A stretch of DNA of 64,000 bases from positions 62,001 through 126,000 of the forward strand of contig LXYP01000021.1 of NCBI GenBank assembly GCA_001650955.1, given 5' to 3'. How positions within the stretch are numbered: the first letter of the stretch is position 1; the number at the start of each line of letters is the position of its first letter. This document shows positions 53,165 through 61,853 of the stretch, piece by piece. This stretch comes from Sphingomonadales bacterium EhC05 (GTDB lineage: Bacteria > Pseudomonadota > Alphaproteobacteria > Sphingomonadales > Sphingomonadaceae). The notes beneath the pieces were generated by a model. The model was not told the DNA's origin. It saw only the letters and a list, made by a program, of their open reading frames with translations, and did not search any database. A program made the position numbers and the translations under genes.

Positions 53165-53743
53165 CTAGTCTGTGAGCGCGACCAAAATCGCGTCTATCAC
53201 GGGGCCGATTGTTGCCTCCGCAGCGCTTAAATCGGCGGGCTTTTGCAGCGCGGCTTCTCCAACATAGGCATTGATCAAGCGCGCGGCGAGGGCTGATTTT
53301 GCGACAATGATCTCGCCGTTGGCATTGGCTTGCGACAGCAGGTCTTCGAACAGCTTCAGGCTCAAGCTATTTTCGATCTCGAAGACGCGTTTGATGCCAA
53401 GCGCACTGGGGCCAATTTCGAACAATATGCGGCGAACCGCGGGCTCGCGAACTTCACGCAGCCAGGCTGCGGACGTTGCTTTCAGTCGTTCAATCGCGCT
53501 GATGCTCGCAGCTACGCTCCGCACGGCGCGATCGATCGCGCCATGCGATTCGATCTTGTAAATCGCTTCAGCAAGCTCGGTTTTGCTGCGGAAATGATGA
53601 TAAAATGCGCCTTTGCTGAGTCCCGTCCGGACAAGCACAGCTTCGGTGGTGGTGGCATCAAAGCCTTGTTTCAACGCGATATCTTTGAACGTTTCGAGCA
53701 ATATTGCCCGCGTGGCTTCTGATCTTTCCCTCTGCGTTCCCAT
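53165..53743 (-). CDS. TetR family regulator
   Basis: 192 residues. The helix-turn-helix QGFDATTTEAVLVRTGLSKGAFYHHFRSKTELAEAIYKI (cited in part) is typical TetR. The C-terminal domain is Ala-rich helical. It is convergent with the acyl-CoA dehydrogenase pair and divergent from the NTF2-like gene; the 74-base gap to the latter holds a dyad (53781-53797). It may control that gene, and possibly the dehydrogenases, but the ligand is unknown. Confidence 0.88.
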   Translation of the reverse strand: MGTQRERSEATRAILLETFKDIALKQGFDATTTEAVLVRTGLSKGAFYHHFRSKTELAEAIYKIESHGAIDRAVRSVAASISAIERLKATSAAWLREVREPAVRRILFEIGPSALGIKRVFEIENSLSLKLFEDLLSQANANGEIIVAKSALAARLINAYVGEAALQKPADLSAAEATIGPVIDAILVALTD

Positions 53744-53780
53744 ATGACGGGCTTTACACCATTAGATTGTATCTGTAAAC

Positions 53781-53797
53781 AAACCGTCGGTCGGTTT
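53781..53797. promoter_or_regulatory. Dyad between tetR and the NTF2-like gene
   Basis: AAACCG (53781-53786) and CGGTTT (53792-53797) are perfect 6-base arms with a 5-base spacer (TCGGT). Spacing and location are typical for a TetR operator that would serve both divergent genes. Confidence 0.5.
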
Positions 53798-53817
53798 ATA
53801 AAGAAAGGATAGGCAGA

Positions 53818-54195
53818 ATGGATTTTGAAACTGGATCTTTGGATAAGATGTTGGCCGCTTGGAACTCGAGCGATGCCGCAACAATTGAACAGCTCGCGAC
53901 GGACGCGCTGGAGCATAATGTTCATTTTGCTGACCCGACACATAATATCATCGGACGCGAAGCCTTTGTTGCGATGGTCCACCGCACCCACAAGCGCGTC
54001 CCTGGCGCAGTCTACTCGCACGCCAGCCGGATTGATGTGCAGAATAATTTTTGCCGCTATCACTGGGAAATCCATGTCGAGAACAAGCTGCTGCTGGAAG
54101 GTTTTGATGTGACAGAAATCAATGATGCCGGAAAAGTGGTGAAAGTCCTCGGCTTTTTCGGAAAGCTGGAAAAGGACGAGGATTGCAAGGCCTGA
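53818..54195 (+). CDS. NTF2-like / SnoaL-like protein
   Basis: 125 residues. Cone-fold pattern: MLAAWNSSDAATIEQLATDALEHNVHFADPTHNIIGREAFVAMVH, GFDVTEINDAGKVVKVLGFFGKL (cited in part). Relatives are steroid isomerase-like or stress proteins, and no catalytic residues can be picked out by eye. It is divergent from the tetR gene and very probably its target. The reaction is not known. Confidence 0.72.
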   Translation: MDFETGSLDKMLAAWNSSDAATIEQLATDALEHNVHFADPTHNIIGREAFVAMVHRTHKRVPGAVYSHASRIDVQNNFCRYHWEIHVENKLLLEGFDVTEINDAGKVVKVLGFFGKLEKDEDCKA

Positions 54196-54346
54196 GATTC
54201 CGCTCCGCATCCAGTTGCGATAGTCCAGGAAGGTAAAGGTTGGATCCCATTTTCGAGAGAGGCTGCGTAAAATTGTTGCGACGGATCGGCTATCGGTGCG
54301 CGCAGCGGATTGGGCGGCAAAAACGCTTGTCTTGCGCTATTTCAGT

Positions 54347-55291
54347 CTAAAACCAGAAACGCAGGCCAATCACATAGTTGGTGACGCTGGGATCTTCTCC
54401 GGCGCGGCGCGCGAAGTCGCGGCTGCCGCCGAGTTTCCATTCTTGCTCAATCCCAATATAGGGGGCGAATTCCGGGACGATCTCATAGCGCAGGCGCAGG
54501 CCGAGTTCGAGATTGTCGATCCCGCCACCAATCGCGAGTTCGGGCATATCCTGCGCCGACAGATTAATCTCTGCCCGGGGTTGCAAAATCCACTGCTGGG
54601 TCAGGCGCTGGTCATATTCCGCCTCGACCCGCGCGGTAAGATCGCCCTGATCGGACAGGAAAGCCGCGGCATCAATCTCGAACATATAGGGCGCCAGACC
54701 CTGTATGCCGATGACCGCATGGGTCCGGGTGGGTCCGGTCAGATCCTGCCTGATGCCGGCCTGCAGATCAAAAAATGGAGCGATGGCGCGGCTGTAAAGC
54801 GCCTGAATTTCGGCGTCTTCGACCGGCTCGCCAAAATTGCCTTCGCCTTCGCTCTTGAACCAGAATTTGTTGATGTCCCCGCCATAATAGCCCTGCAGGT
54901 CCCAGAGATAGCCGTCGTCTCTCTCGCGCACCCGATATTCGAGGCGATCCCCCTGAAACCAGAAGGTCTGCATATTGCCATGTTCGGCATAAAGCGCTTC
55001 ACGCGAAGGCCGCATCGCTTCTGCACCCCAGATCGCATCGGCGGCGCGGGCCGGGCCGGTTTGCGTGTTGACGGGGGGCGATGCAGGCGCCGGCATCTGA
55101 TCCGCGCCATCGTTCATCTTGGAGTGGTTCATCGCGTCATGGTTCATCGTACCGTGATCCATCTGGCTGTGATCGACCTCGGGCTCGGTCTCCGACGTGG
55201 CAGGCATCTGGTGCCCACTGTGGTCCTGCGCGAGCAATGGGGTTGTGGCGGTTGCCGCGACCAATGTTGCTGCAAATATCCGGCGCATCAT
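54347..55291 (-). CDS. copB: CopB, outer-membrane copper resistance protein
   Basis: 314 residues. A signal peptide ends near PLLAQ. Residues ~22-65 are Met/His-rich copper-binding repeats (MDHGTMNHDAMNHSKM), and the remaining 220 residues are a beta-barrel of the CopB family, ending in VIGLRFWF with terminal Phe. CopB works with the multicopper oxidase CopA to keep copper out of the cell. Its ATG overlaps the end of copA (ATGATG), so the two are co-translated. Confidence 0.94.
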   Translation of the reverse strand: MMRRIFAATLVAATATTPLLAQDHSGHQMPATSETEPEVDHSQMDHGTMNHDAMNHSKMNDGADQMPAPASPPVNTQTGPARAADAIWGAEAMRPSREALYAEHGNMQTFWFQGDRLEYRVRERDDGYLWDLQGYYGGDINKFWFKSEGEGNFGEPVEDAEIQALYSRAIAPFFDLQAGIRQDLTGPTRTHAVIGIQGLAPYMFEIDAAAFLSDQGDLTARVEAEYDQRLTQQWILQPRAEINLSAQDMPELAIGGGIDNLELGLRLRYEIVPEFAPYIGIEQEWKLGGSRDFARRAGEDPSVTNYVIGLRFWF

Positions 55292-57168
55292 GCGTTCTCG
55301 GGGAAAGCGACGCTGACCGTCTGCATCATCCCGGCATGCATATGATAGAGCAGGTGGCAGTGAAAGGCCCAGTCGCCGGGTTCATTCGTCGTCACTTCAA
55401 AAGTCGCGCTGCTCCCAGGCTGGACGATTAAAGTATGTTTCTTGGGCTGGTGATGACCCTGGCCGTTGACGATTTCGAAGAACATCCCGTGGAGATGGAT
55501 CGGGTGGGCCATCATCGTGTCATTGACCAGTTTCACCCGCACGCGTTCGTCATAGGCGAAGCGGATCGGATCATCGCCGACCGCACTGAATGTCTTGCCA
55601 TCGAGCGACCACATATAGCGTTCCATATTGCCGGTCAGATGCAATTCCATTTCGCGGTCGGGCGGCCGTTTACCGTGGTCCATCGCGATCGACCGGAGCA
55701 TCTGATAGTTGAGCACGCGGTGCGGCACATTGTCGAGGCCGAGACCCGGATAGCCGGTGCGGTCCTGCGGATCCATCGCGACCATATCAACGCCCGGACC
55801 CACTGCGACGCTGGCCGGCAACAGGCTGGTATCGCGCATCGCCATGCGCATGCCGGCCCTATCATGTCCGCTATGATCGGTCACCGCCGCTGGCTCGGGT
55901 GCGCTATGTCCCATCGCGGCATGATCCATCTTGCCATGGTCCATCGTCGAATGATCGGGAGCAGTGGCTGGCTTCGCGCTGCCGTGATCCATTTTTGAAT
56001 GATCCATAGCGCCACCGCCGTGACCATCATGGCCGCCTTCAACCATGCCGCCATGCCCCATATCAACCATGCTCAGCAAAGGCGGATCGCGCAGGGCGGG
56101 AAACTCGGCCTTGCGTCCCGGCTGCGAGGTCAGCGAGGCTTGCGCCATGCCGCTGCGATCCATCGATTCCGCTGCGAGCGCAAAGCTGCCCTCGACGGTC
56201 GGCGTGACAATCACATCATAGGTTTCGGCGACGCCAATTTGCAGTTCGTCGACGTCGACCGGCTGGACGTTGATGCCGTCTGCCTGCACCACCGTCATCG
56301 GCAAGCCGGGCAAGCGGATATTGAAAAAGGTCATCGCGCTGCCATTTATGATCCGCAGCCGGACGCGTTCGCCCGGCCGATAAGCCAGTTCGAGGCCATC
56401 CTCAGGCCCGTGGCCGTTGACAAGATAGGTATAGGTTGGCGCGGAAACATCGGCGATATCGGTCGGCATCATCCGCATCTGCCCCCACATTCGCCGCTCT
56501 TCGCCGCTGAAATCATAATCATCAAACGCGGCGGTCTTCTGCCGACTGAAATAGCCTTCGGAGACTTTGAGCTTCTTCATGATCTGGTGGGGATGCATTG
56601 GCGTGAATTCGCTGAGCAATATGACATGTTCGCGGTCATATTGCACCGGATCGGGACCCGCGGGATCGATGATCAACGGCCCATAATGGCCCATCTGTTC
56701 CTGCAGGCCGCTATGGCTGTGCCACCAATAGGTGCCCGATTGCCGGGGGCTATAGGGCACATCAAAGCGCGCGCCGGGCTTGATCCCGGGAAAGCTGATC
56801 CCCGGCACGCCGTCAAACTGGAATGGCAGCAGCAGGCCGTGCCAGTGTACCGAACTGTCAACGCCGAGCATATTGTGCACCGAGAGAGTGACGTCCTCGC
56901 CTTCTTTCAACCGGATCAGCGGGCCCGGCACCGTGCCGTTGACTGCAATTGCATGGCCCGTTCGACCACCGGTGGAAAAACCACCCTGGCCAATGTGCAG
57001 ATCTATTTTGGAACCGGAAAGCTGATGAATGCCTTTACCGATTGTGCCGCCCATATTGCTCCCCTGATGCCGCCCGATATCTCCGATCGCCCAGGCGGGC
57101 ATGGGCAGGGCAGCAGCGCTGCTGAGCGCGGCGAGTGAGCCAATCATCTTACGGCGGGAGACTTGCAT
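55288..57168 (-). CDS. copA: CopA, periplasmic multicopper oxidase for copper resistance
   Basis: 626 residues. The twin-arginine signal (SRRKMIGSLAALSS) directs the folded enzyme to the periplasm. Copper ligands for all sites are visible: HWHG, HSHSG, HPIHLHG and HCHLLYHMHAGMM. The Met/His-rich insert (about residues 370-425; MDHSKMDHG-type) is a copper-binding loop. CopA oxidises Cu(I) and lowers its toxicity. Divergent from csoR across a CsoR-type palindrome, so it should be copper-induced. Confidence 0.97.
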   Translation of the reverse strand: MQVSRRKMIGSLAALSSAAALPMPAWAIGDIGRHQGSNMGGTIGKGIHQLSGSKIDLHIGQGGFSTGGRTGHAIAVNGTVPGPLIRLKEGEDVTLSVHNMLGVDSSVHWHGLLLPFQFDGVPGISFPGIKPGARFDVPYSPRQSGTYWWHSHSGLQEQMGHYGPLIIDPAGPDPVQYDREHVILLSEFTPMHPHQIMKKLKVSEGYFSRQKTAAFDDYDFSGEERRMWGQMRMMPTDIADVSAPTYTYLVNGHGPEDGLELAYRPGERVRLRIINGSAMTFFNIRLPGLPMTVVQADGINVQPVDVDELQIGVAETYDVIVTPTVEGSFALAAESMDRSGMAQASLTSQPGRKAEFPALRDPPLLSMVDMGHGGMVEGGHDGHGGGAMDHSKMDHGSAKPATAPDHSTMDHGKMDHAAMGHSAPEPAAVTDHSGHDRAGMRMAMRDTSLLPASVAVGPGVDMVAMDPQDRTGYPGLGLDNVPHRVLNYQMLRSIAMDHGKRPPDREMELHLTGNMERYMWSLDGKTFSAVGDDPIRFAYDERVRVKLVNDTMMAHPIHLHGMFFEIVNGQGHHQPKKHTLIVQPGSSATFEVTTNEPGDWAFHCHLLYHMHAGMMQTVSVAFPENA

Positions 57169-57193
57169 ATTCGGCTTTCCTTTGGCATAGCAT

Positions 57194-57210
57194 ATACCCC
57201 TGTAGGGTAT
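57194..57210. promoter_or_regulatory. CsoR-type operator between copA and csoR
   Basis: ATACCC (57194-57199) and GGGTAT (57205-57210) around CTGTA is the classic CsoR/RcnR/FrmR-type site. It lies between the divergent copA and csoR starts, 18 bases before the csoR ATG and 26 bases before the copA ATG, so one bound repressor could control both. Confidence 0.75.
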
Positions 57211-57228
57211 CTATACAAGAGAGAAGAT

Positions 57229-57504
57229 ATGGTCAAAAGTGCAATGGAAGCAAAAATCAACCGGTTGCGACGGATCGAAGGACAGGTCCGCGGTGTCGCT
57301 CAGATGGTCGCCGACGACCGCTATTGCATGGACATATTGCATCAGGTGCAGGCGGTAAAAGCCGCTCTGGCCAAGGTGGAAAATCAAATTCTGAAAGATC
57401 ATGCCGCCTGTTGCGTCAGCGAGGCGATTGCTTCAGGTGATCCGGCGGAGCAGAAAGAGAAGTTCGACGAGCTGGTCGACCTGTTTGAAAAGATAAAGCG
57501 CTGA
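57229..57504 (+). CDS. csoR: CsoR-type copper-sensing repressor
   Basis: 91 residues from ATG 57229. The Cu(I) ligands C33, H58 and C62 have the right spacing (YCMDIL... KDHAACCV). The basic start INRLRRIEGQVRGV and helices are typical. Copper binding releases the repressor from GC-box palindromes. It is followed by a DUF411 gene 13 bases downstream. The site at 57194-57210 supports autoregulation. Confidence 0.94.
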   Translation: MVKSAMEAKINRLRRIEGQVRGVAQMVADDRYCMDILHQVQAVKAALAKVENQILKDHAACCVSEAIASGDPAEQKEKFDELVDLFEKIKR

Positions 57505-57517
57505 AAAGGAACGAAGC

Positions 57518-57985
57518 ATGATCGGGAAAATCGCAGGAACATTGAAAGAGAAATCTCTGGCCGGCATGCTGCTCATCTCGCTGGCGGGCTGTTCGATGGC
57601 GGCTCAGGCGGCGACATATACGATGTATCGGGATGCCGGATGCGGATGCTGCCTGAAATGGGCAGATCATGCAGAGCAAGGCCTCAACGCCATCGTGAAA
57701 GCGGAAAATGTGCCGGACATCAATATGGTCAAAGACCTGCACGGCGTGCCTGTTGCGTTGCGCGCCTGCCATACGATGATCGTCGAGGGCTATGTCATCG
57801 AGGGACATGTGCCGGCCGAGGCGATCCTGAAATTGCTCAAGGAGAAACCGGAAGACGTGCTCGGCCTGGCCGTGCCCGGGATGCCGATGGGATCGCCCGG
57901 TATGGAGCATCCCACGATGAAGCAGCCCTATCAGGTCATTGCTTTCGGTCCCAAGGGGCAGAGAATATTTGCCAGCTACAACTAG
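57518..57985 (+). CDS. DUF411 metal-binding protein, likely lipoprotein
   Basis: 155 residues. A lipobox LAGC (residues 22-25) suggests a membrane-anchored or periplasmic protein. The motif CGCC at 42-45 (as GCGCCLKW) and a late CHTM (ACHTMIV) are the DUF411 hallmarks, along with GYVIEGHVPAEAI. The family is found next to csoR and copper genes and is thought to bind copper. It is probably co-transcribed with csoR. No enzymatic role is known. Confidence 0.9.
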   Translation: MIGKIAGTLKEKSLAGMLLISLAGCSMAAQAATYTMYRDAGCGCCLKWADHAEQGLNAIVKAENVPDINMVKDLHGVPVALRACHTMIVEGYVIEGHVPAEAILKLLKEKPEDVLGLAVPGMPMGSPGMEHPTMKQPYQVIAFGPKGQRIFASYN

Positions 57986-58253
57986 CCGCCAGATATTTTG
58001 GACAAACTGATTCTGGCCCTCGCATTTACCGATCTGCTGTCGGTTTTGCAGTGATCGATCATGACCGGCGCGACATGGTGTCGCCTTGCATCAGCGGCCA
58101 ACGTAATGTGCGGTGGGACCAGCTCTCGCTGAAGCTCGAAAATTTCAAACCCCGTTTTCGAAACAAAGCAAAATCGAGATCGATTTTGGCTTAAAAAGCT
58201 TTGGCTTCTGCCGTTAATCTTAGTTCATATCGGTCAGCTCAGGAATCTGCTTT
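57986..58253. other. Intergenic stretch, no gene seen
   Basis: About 268 bases. A hairpin TCGAAAA (58136-58142) / TTTTCGA (58155-58161) with a 12-base loop could end the csoR transcript, though no T-run follows. No coding frame stands out. Confidence 0.35.
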
Positions 58254-59558
58254 TTGCTTCATAGAATAGAAACCAGCCAGCTTGAGTTGGGAATGTTCAT
58301 CGATGACATCGAAGCGTCTTGGCTGGAGAGCCCGTTCTGGCGTTCACGGCTTGTTTTGACGCGGGATGAGCAGATCGAAGCGCTGGTTGCAAAAGATATC
58401 CAGTGGGTGACCATTGATGACAATAAGGGCAAAGGCCTGCCCAGTTCACGCGAACCCCGCGCGAATGCGGCAAAATCTCAGAACAGCGAGAAGCGAGGCC
58501 ATATTGCTCAACCGGCCAGAGCTGTAAAACGTCGGGCACCGAGCCATTCGCAACCCTATATTCCGCCGCCGGGAGAACAGCGTTTCACGCGACTTACTCC
58601 GCGTGAACGGGCGGCTGAGGTGCGCAAGGCCAAAGGCGCAATCAAGCGTTCTCGAACTGCGGTCATGAACCTTTTTCAAGATGCCCGTCTCGGCAATGCG
58701 GTCAAGTCAAAAAAAATGGCAACTCTGATTGAGCAGATTGCCAATTCGGTCGCCATCGATCCGACAATCATACTCAATATCGCTAGGCTGAAAACCAAGG
58801 ATGAATATACCTATCTACATTCGGTCGCCGTATCGGCCTTGATGATAAATCTGGCCCGCAAGCTGCGCTTTCCGGAAGCCCAGATTCCCGATATCGGTAT
58901 GGCTGGGCTGTTGCACGATGTTGGCAAGATATCGATTCCCGATAGCATCCTGCTAAAACCCGGGAAACTTGATGAGCAGGAATGGACGACAGTTCGTCTT
59001 CATCCGCAAAAAGGCCATGAGATATTATTGGCATCCGATGGTGTCTGCGACATGGCTTTGGAGGTCTGTCTCAGACATCATGAGAAGATGGACGGAACCG
59101 GATATCCCGGGCGCCTTGACGGCGATGACCTCAGTCTGATTACAAGAATGGCATCGATTTGCGATGTCTATGACGCGATAACCTCCCAGCGGCCCTATAA
59201 TAAACCCCAATCTGCATCGCAGGCGCTGAAAACAATGCAATCCTGTTCCGGCCATTTTGATCAGCTCATCCTTCGTGATTTTGCGGAAAGCCTTGGCATC
59301 GTTCCAATTGGAACGCTCGTGCGGATGGATAGAGCAGAGCTCGCAGTCGTGATCGGCGAGTCGCCTTCGGATTATGCCGCACCTATTGTCCGCACCTTCC
59401 GCGCTCTGGATAGTGATCTTCCGATTGTCCCTCAGGATATTGACACCGGGCGCAAAAGGTCGAGGAAAGTGATTTCGATCGAGGATCCCGACGACTGGGA
59501 CTTTGCCGACTGGTCGACCGTCTCGGCTGACTTGCTGGCGGAAGAGGACCTGACATAG
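58254..59558 (+). CDS. HD-GYP domain cyclic-di-GMP phosphodiesterase
   Basis: 434 residues with a TTG start at 58254. AGGA (58241-58244) lies nine bases upstream, and the first residues (MLHRIETSQLELGMFIDDIEASW) match the DUF3391 domain that starts such proteins, so TTG is preferred over the internal ATG. HD-GYP core: LLHDVGKISIP near residue 218, HHEKMDGTGYPG near 275. It hydrolyses cyclic-di-GMP to GMP, favouring motility over adhesion. The N-terminal 130 residues (DUF3391 and a basic linker) and the C-terminal tail are unusual extensions of unclear use. Confidence 0.93.
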   Translation: MLHRIETSQLELGMFIDDIEASWLESPFWRSRLVLTRDEQIEALVAKDIQWVTIDDNKGKGLPSSREPRANAAKSQNSEKRGHIAQPARAVKRRAPSHSQPYIPPPGEQRFTRLTPRERAAEVRKAKGAIKRSRTAVMNLFQDARLGNAVKSKKMATLIEQIANSVAIDPTIILNIARLKTKDEYTYLHSVAVSALMINLARKLRFPEAQIPDIGMAGLLHDVGKISIPDSILLKPGKLDEQEWTTVRLHPQKGHEILLASDGVCDMALEVCLRHHEKMDGTGYPGRLDGDDLSLITRMASICDVYDAITSQRPYNKPQSASQALKTMQSCSGHFDQLILRDFAESLGIVPIGTLVRMDRAELAVVIGESPSDYAAPIVRTFRALDSDLPIVPQDIDTGRKRSRKVISIEDPDDWDFADWSTVSADLLAEEDLT

Positions 59559-60089
59559 CGATAGGTTCAACATAGAGTTTCGCTGGCCATCCCGAAGTCA
59601 ATCGTCGTGCCGTCCGGTGCACTGCCGCATTTGGGTGAGAAAGATCTGGCAGGATTGATCACTGATTTACAGCTTTCCTACAACCATCTGAATTTTGTAT
59701 CCTGATTCTCGCTCTTTGACAGATTGAATCAGATATTGCCCTGTCGGAGGCCGGCTCCGCTCGGGTTGTCGCGCACCGGCATTGATGCGACCAGATTTTG
59801 CGTATCCTCCTTCACTTCTTGGGCTTCCTGCGCGCAAAAAGTGCGGACTTAGGGGTGCGGAAACGAACTTTTTCGAAAGAGAAAGGGATTTTGTCTTTAA
59901 CAGTGTCAGCTTTGTCAGGAACGCTGGACCGAAAAGGCCTCTTTGGCCCTAACTTTGACTAACTTTGGGATCGAGCTGCACCATTTGAGTAGCGTTTGAC
60001 TGAACTCGACGAAGCATCATTCTAAGCTGGTCAAAGGATCTTTTTGTCAACAGAGGCACTTCGACAGGCTCAGCCAAACGATATTTCTG
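59559..60089. other. Intergenic region with a repeat fragment
   Basis: About 530 bases between convergent genes. No gene found. The sequence CTTCGACAGGCTCAG at 60059-60073 resembles a short element scattered in many bacterial intergenic regions. An imperfect direct repeat TAACTTTGACTAACTTTGG (59949-59967) is also present. Confidence 0.45.
60059..60073. repeat. Candidate dispersed intergenic repeat fragment
   Basis: CTTCGACAGGCTCAG is a frequent core of small dispersed repeats in proteobacterial intergenic DNA. Only a partial copy is present near the amidohydrolase 3' end. The dispersed status cannot be confirmed within this window. Confidence 0.35.
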
Positions 60090-61829
60090 CTATTTGGCTG
60101 GAAACCACTGTCCTTCGAATATCACGCCTTGCACTTCAACTTCCTGCAATTTTGCCGCACCGGCGGCATAGGGGTCGCGATCGAGGACCGTGAAGTCGGC
60201 TTTCTTGCCAGTCGCGATACTGCCGACCATTGCATCCAGGCCGATCACTTGCGCGGCTTCAATGGTGATCGCCCGCAGCGCTTTGTCGAGCGAGAGCCGT
60301 TCCCGGGGCGCCTTGGCATTACCGTCTAAGGTGATCCGGTTGCTGGCCACCCAGGCGAGGTAGAGCGGGTCAATCGGGGCCATGTTGAAGTCGCTGTGCA
60401 GGCCCAGCGGGACGCCCTTGCGCTCGAGCGAACCGAGCCGGTTCATCTGCGCGGCGCGGTCGGGGCCCATGCCGGTCCGGGCATAGGCATCGCCGAGGAT
60501 ACGGATATAATTGGGCTGGGCGGAGACATAGAGACCGAGTTCGCCAATCCGCCGGTTTTGCGCTTCGGTCGAATAGCCGAGATGCTCCATGACAATATCC
60601 TGGCCGTTGCGGGGTGCGAGCTGTTCGGAAATGCCGAGCACGACATCGAGACCCTTGTCGCCGTTGACATGGGTGTGCAGGCTCCATCCTGCCTCCCAGA
60701 AACGTTCGGTCTGCTTGAGCAGCTCGTCCGGTTCGGTCAGCCATTTGCCTTCGTGCCCGTCGCTATAGCCGGGCGGGTTCATCTGCATATATTGGGCGAA
60801 GAAAGCACCGTCGGCGAACAGTTTGACGCGGTTGGAGAAGAAGAATTTGGGGCTTTCATATTTGGCTTTCATATTCTCCAGCCAGACATTGGGATCGCCG
60901 GTGACCAGCGGCGCAACCGGAATCGCAAGGATACGCGAAGGCGTGGTGGGCTGGTCGTAAAGGCTTTTGAACAGCGCCGACTCCGCTTCCGGTCCGCCAA
61001 AGCCGCCAAAGGCGAGATCGGCGCTGGTGGTGACCCCATTGTCGAGCATCATCTGCCGCATATCCGCCAGACCCTGGCCGATCTTGGCGGGCGAGAAGAG
61101 ATAGGGGCGGAGCTTTTCAATGCCCTTGAACAGGGCGGTTTCGTGGATGATGCCGCTGGTGAAATCGGCATGGCTGGGGTCAATGCCGGGCTTGCTGAAT
61201 TCGGCAGTAAAGGCTTCGGCCGTGCCGATATCGAGGAGATCCAGGGCCGCGCTGTTGACGATTATCTCGTGGAAGCTGCGCTGCCAGATGACGACGGCGC
61301 GGTCCGGAGCGATGCGGTCGAGTTCGACGCGGTCCATATCACCGTGGAACAGCTTGTGATGCCCCCAGGTGATGAACAGCTTGTCTGTGCTGTCGCCGAG
61401 GACTTTGCGTAGCCGGGCTTCATAATTGGCCTTGCCGGTGACGGCCGGATAGCTTTGGCCGGGCAAGTCCCAGCTTTCGGGACTGATGAACGGGATCGGC
61501 AGCATCATGATCGTCTGCATCGGATGGATATGCGGCTCGATAAAGCCGGGCATCATAATATTGTTGGCAAACTGGCGGTTAACGGTGACTTTGCGATCCC
61601 GGGTCCAGGCGTCGAGATCCTCGAGGGACTGGGCGAGACCGAGGATGATGCCGTCCGAGGTTGCGACATATTTGGCTTCGGGAAAGCCCGGTTCCATGGT
61701 GATGATCTTCGCTGCCTCGTAGACTGTCACTTGCGCATAGGGCAATGTCGCCGGTGCATCTTCGGCCTGCGCCTGGCTTGCAAAAATGAATGACAGCGCT
61801 GCCACGCAATATTGGACGATCTTCAGCAT
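60090..61829 (-). CDS. Secreted amidohydrolase (Amidohydrolase_3 / YtcJ-like)
   Basis: 579 residues with a signal peptide (ends QAQA). The metal-binding features of the superfamily are visible: HxH in MPGFIEPHIHP, a His pair in LHTHVNGDKGLD and HLGYST, and an Asp in GLHSDFN. Length and domain plan (small beta domain, TIM barrel, beta return) match the YtcJ-like Amidohydrolase_3 family. The substrate is unknown. The gene follows the permease gene with a 24-base gap and has a good ribosome site (GGGAGAGAG), so the two are an operon; a scavenging role is plausible. Confidence 0.9.
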   Translation of the reverse strand: MLKIVQYCVAALSFIFASQAQAEDAPATLPYAQVTVYEAAKIITMEPGFPEAKYVATSDGIILGLAQSLEDLDAWTRDRKVTVNRQFANNIMMPGFIEPHIHPMQTIMMLPIPFISPESWDLPGQSYPAVTGKANYEARLRKVLGDSTDKLFITWGHHKLFHGDMDRVELDRIAPDRAVVIWQRSFHEIIVNSAALDLLDIGTAEAFTAEFSKPGIDPSHADFTSGIIHETALFKGIEKLRPYLFSPAKIGQGLADMRQMMLDNGVTTSADLAFGGFGGPEAESALFKSLYDQPTTPSRILAIPVAPLVTGDPNVWLENMKAKYESPKFFFSNRVKLFADGAFFAQYMQMNPPGYSDGHEGKWLTEPDELLKQTERFWEAGWSLHTHVNGDKGLDVVLGISEQLAPRNGQDIVMEHLGYSTEAQNRRIGELGLYVSAQPNYIRILGDAYARTGMGPDRAAQMNRLGSLERKGVPLGLHSDFNMAPIDPLYLAWVASNRITLDGNAKAPRERLSLDKALRAITIEAAQVIGLDAMVGSIATGKKADFTVLDRDPYAAGAAKLQEVEVQGVIFEGQWFPAK

Positions 61830-61853
61830 ATCTCTCTCCCGTTGGGAAAGTAG

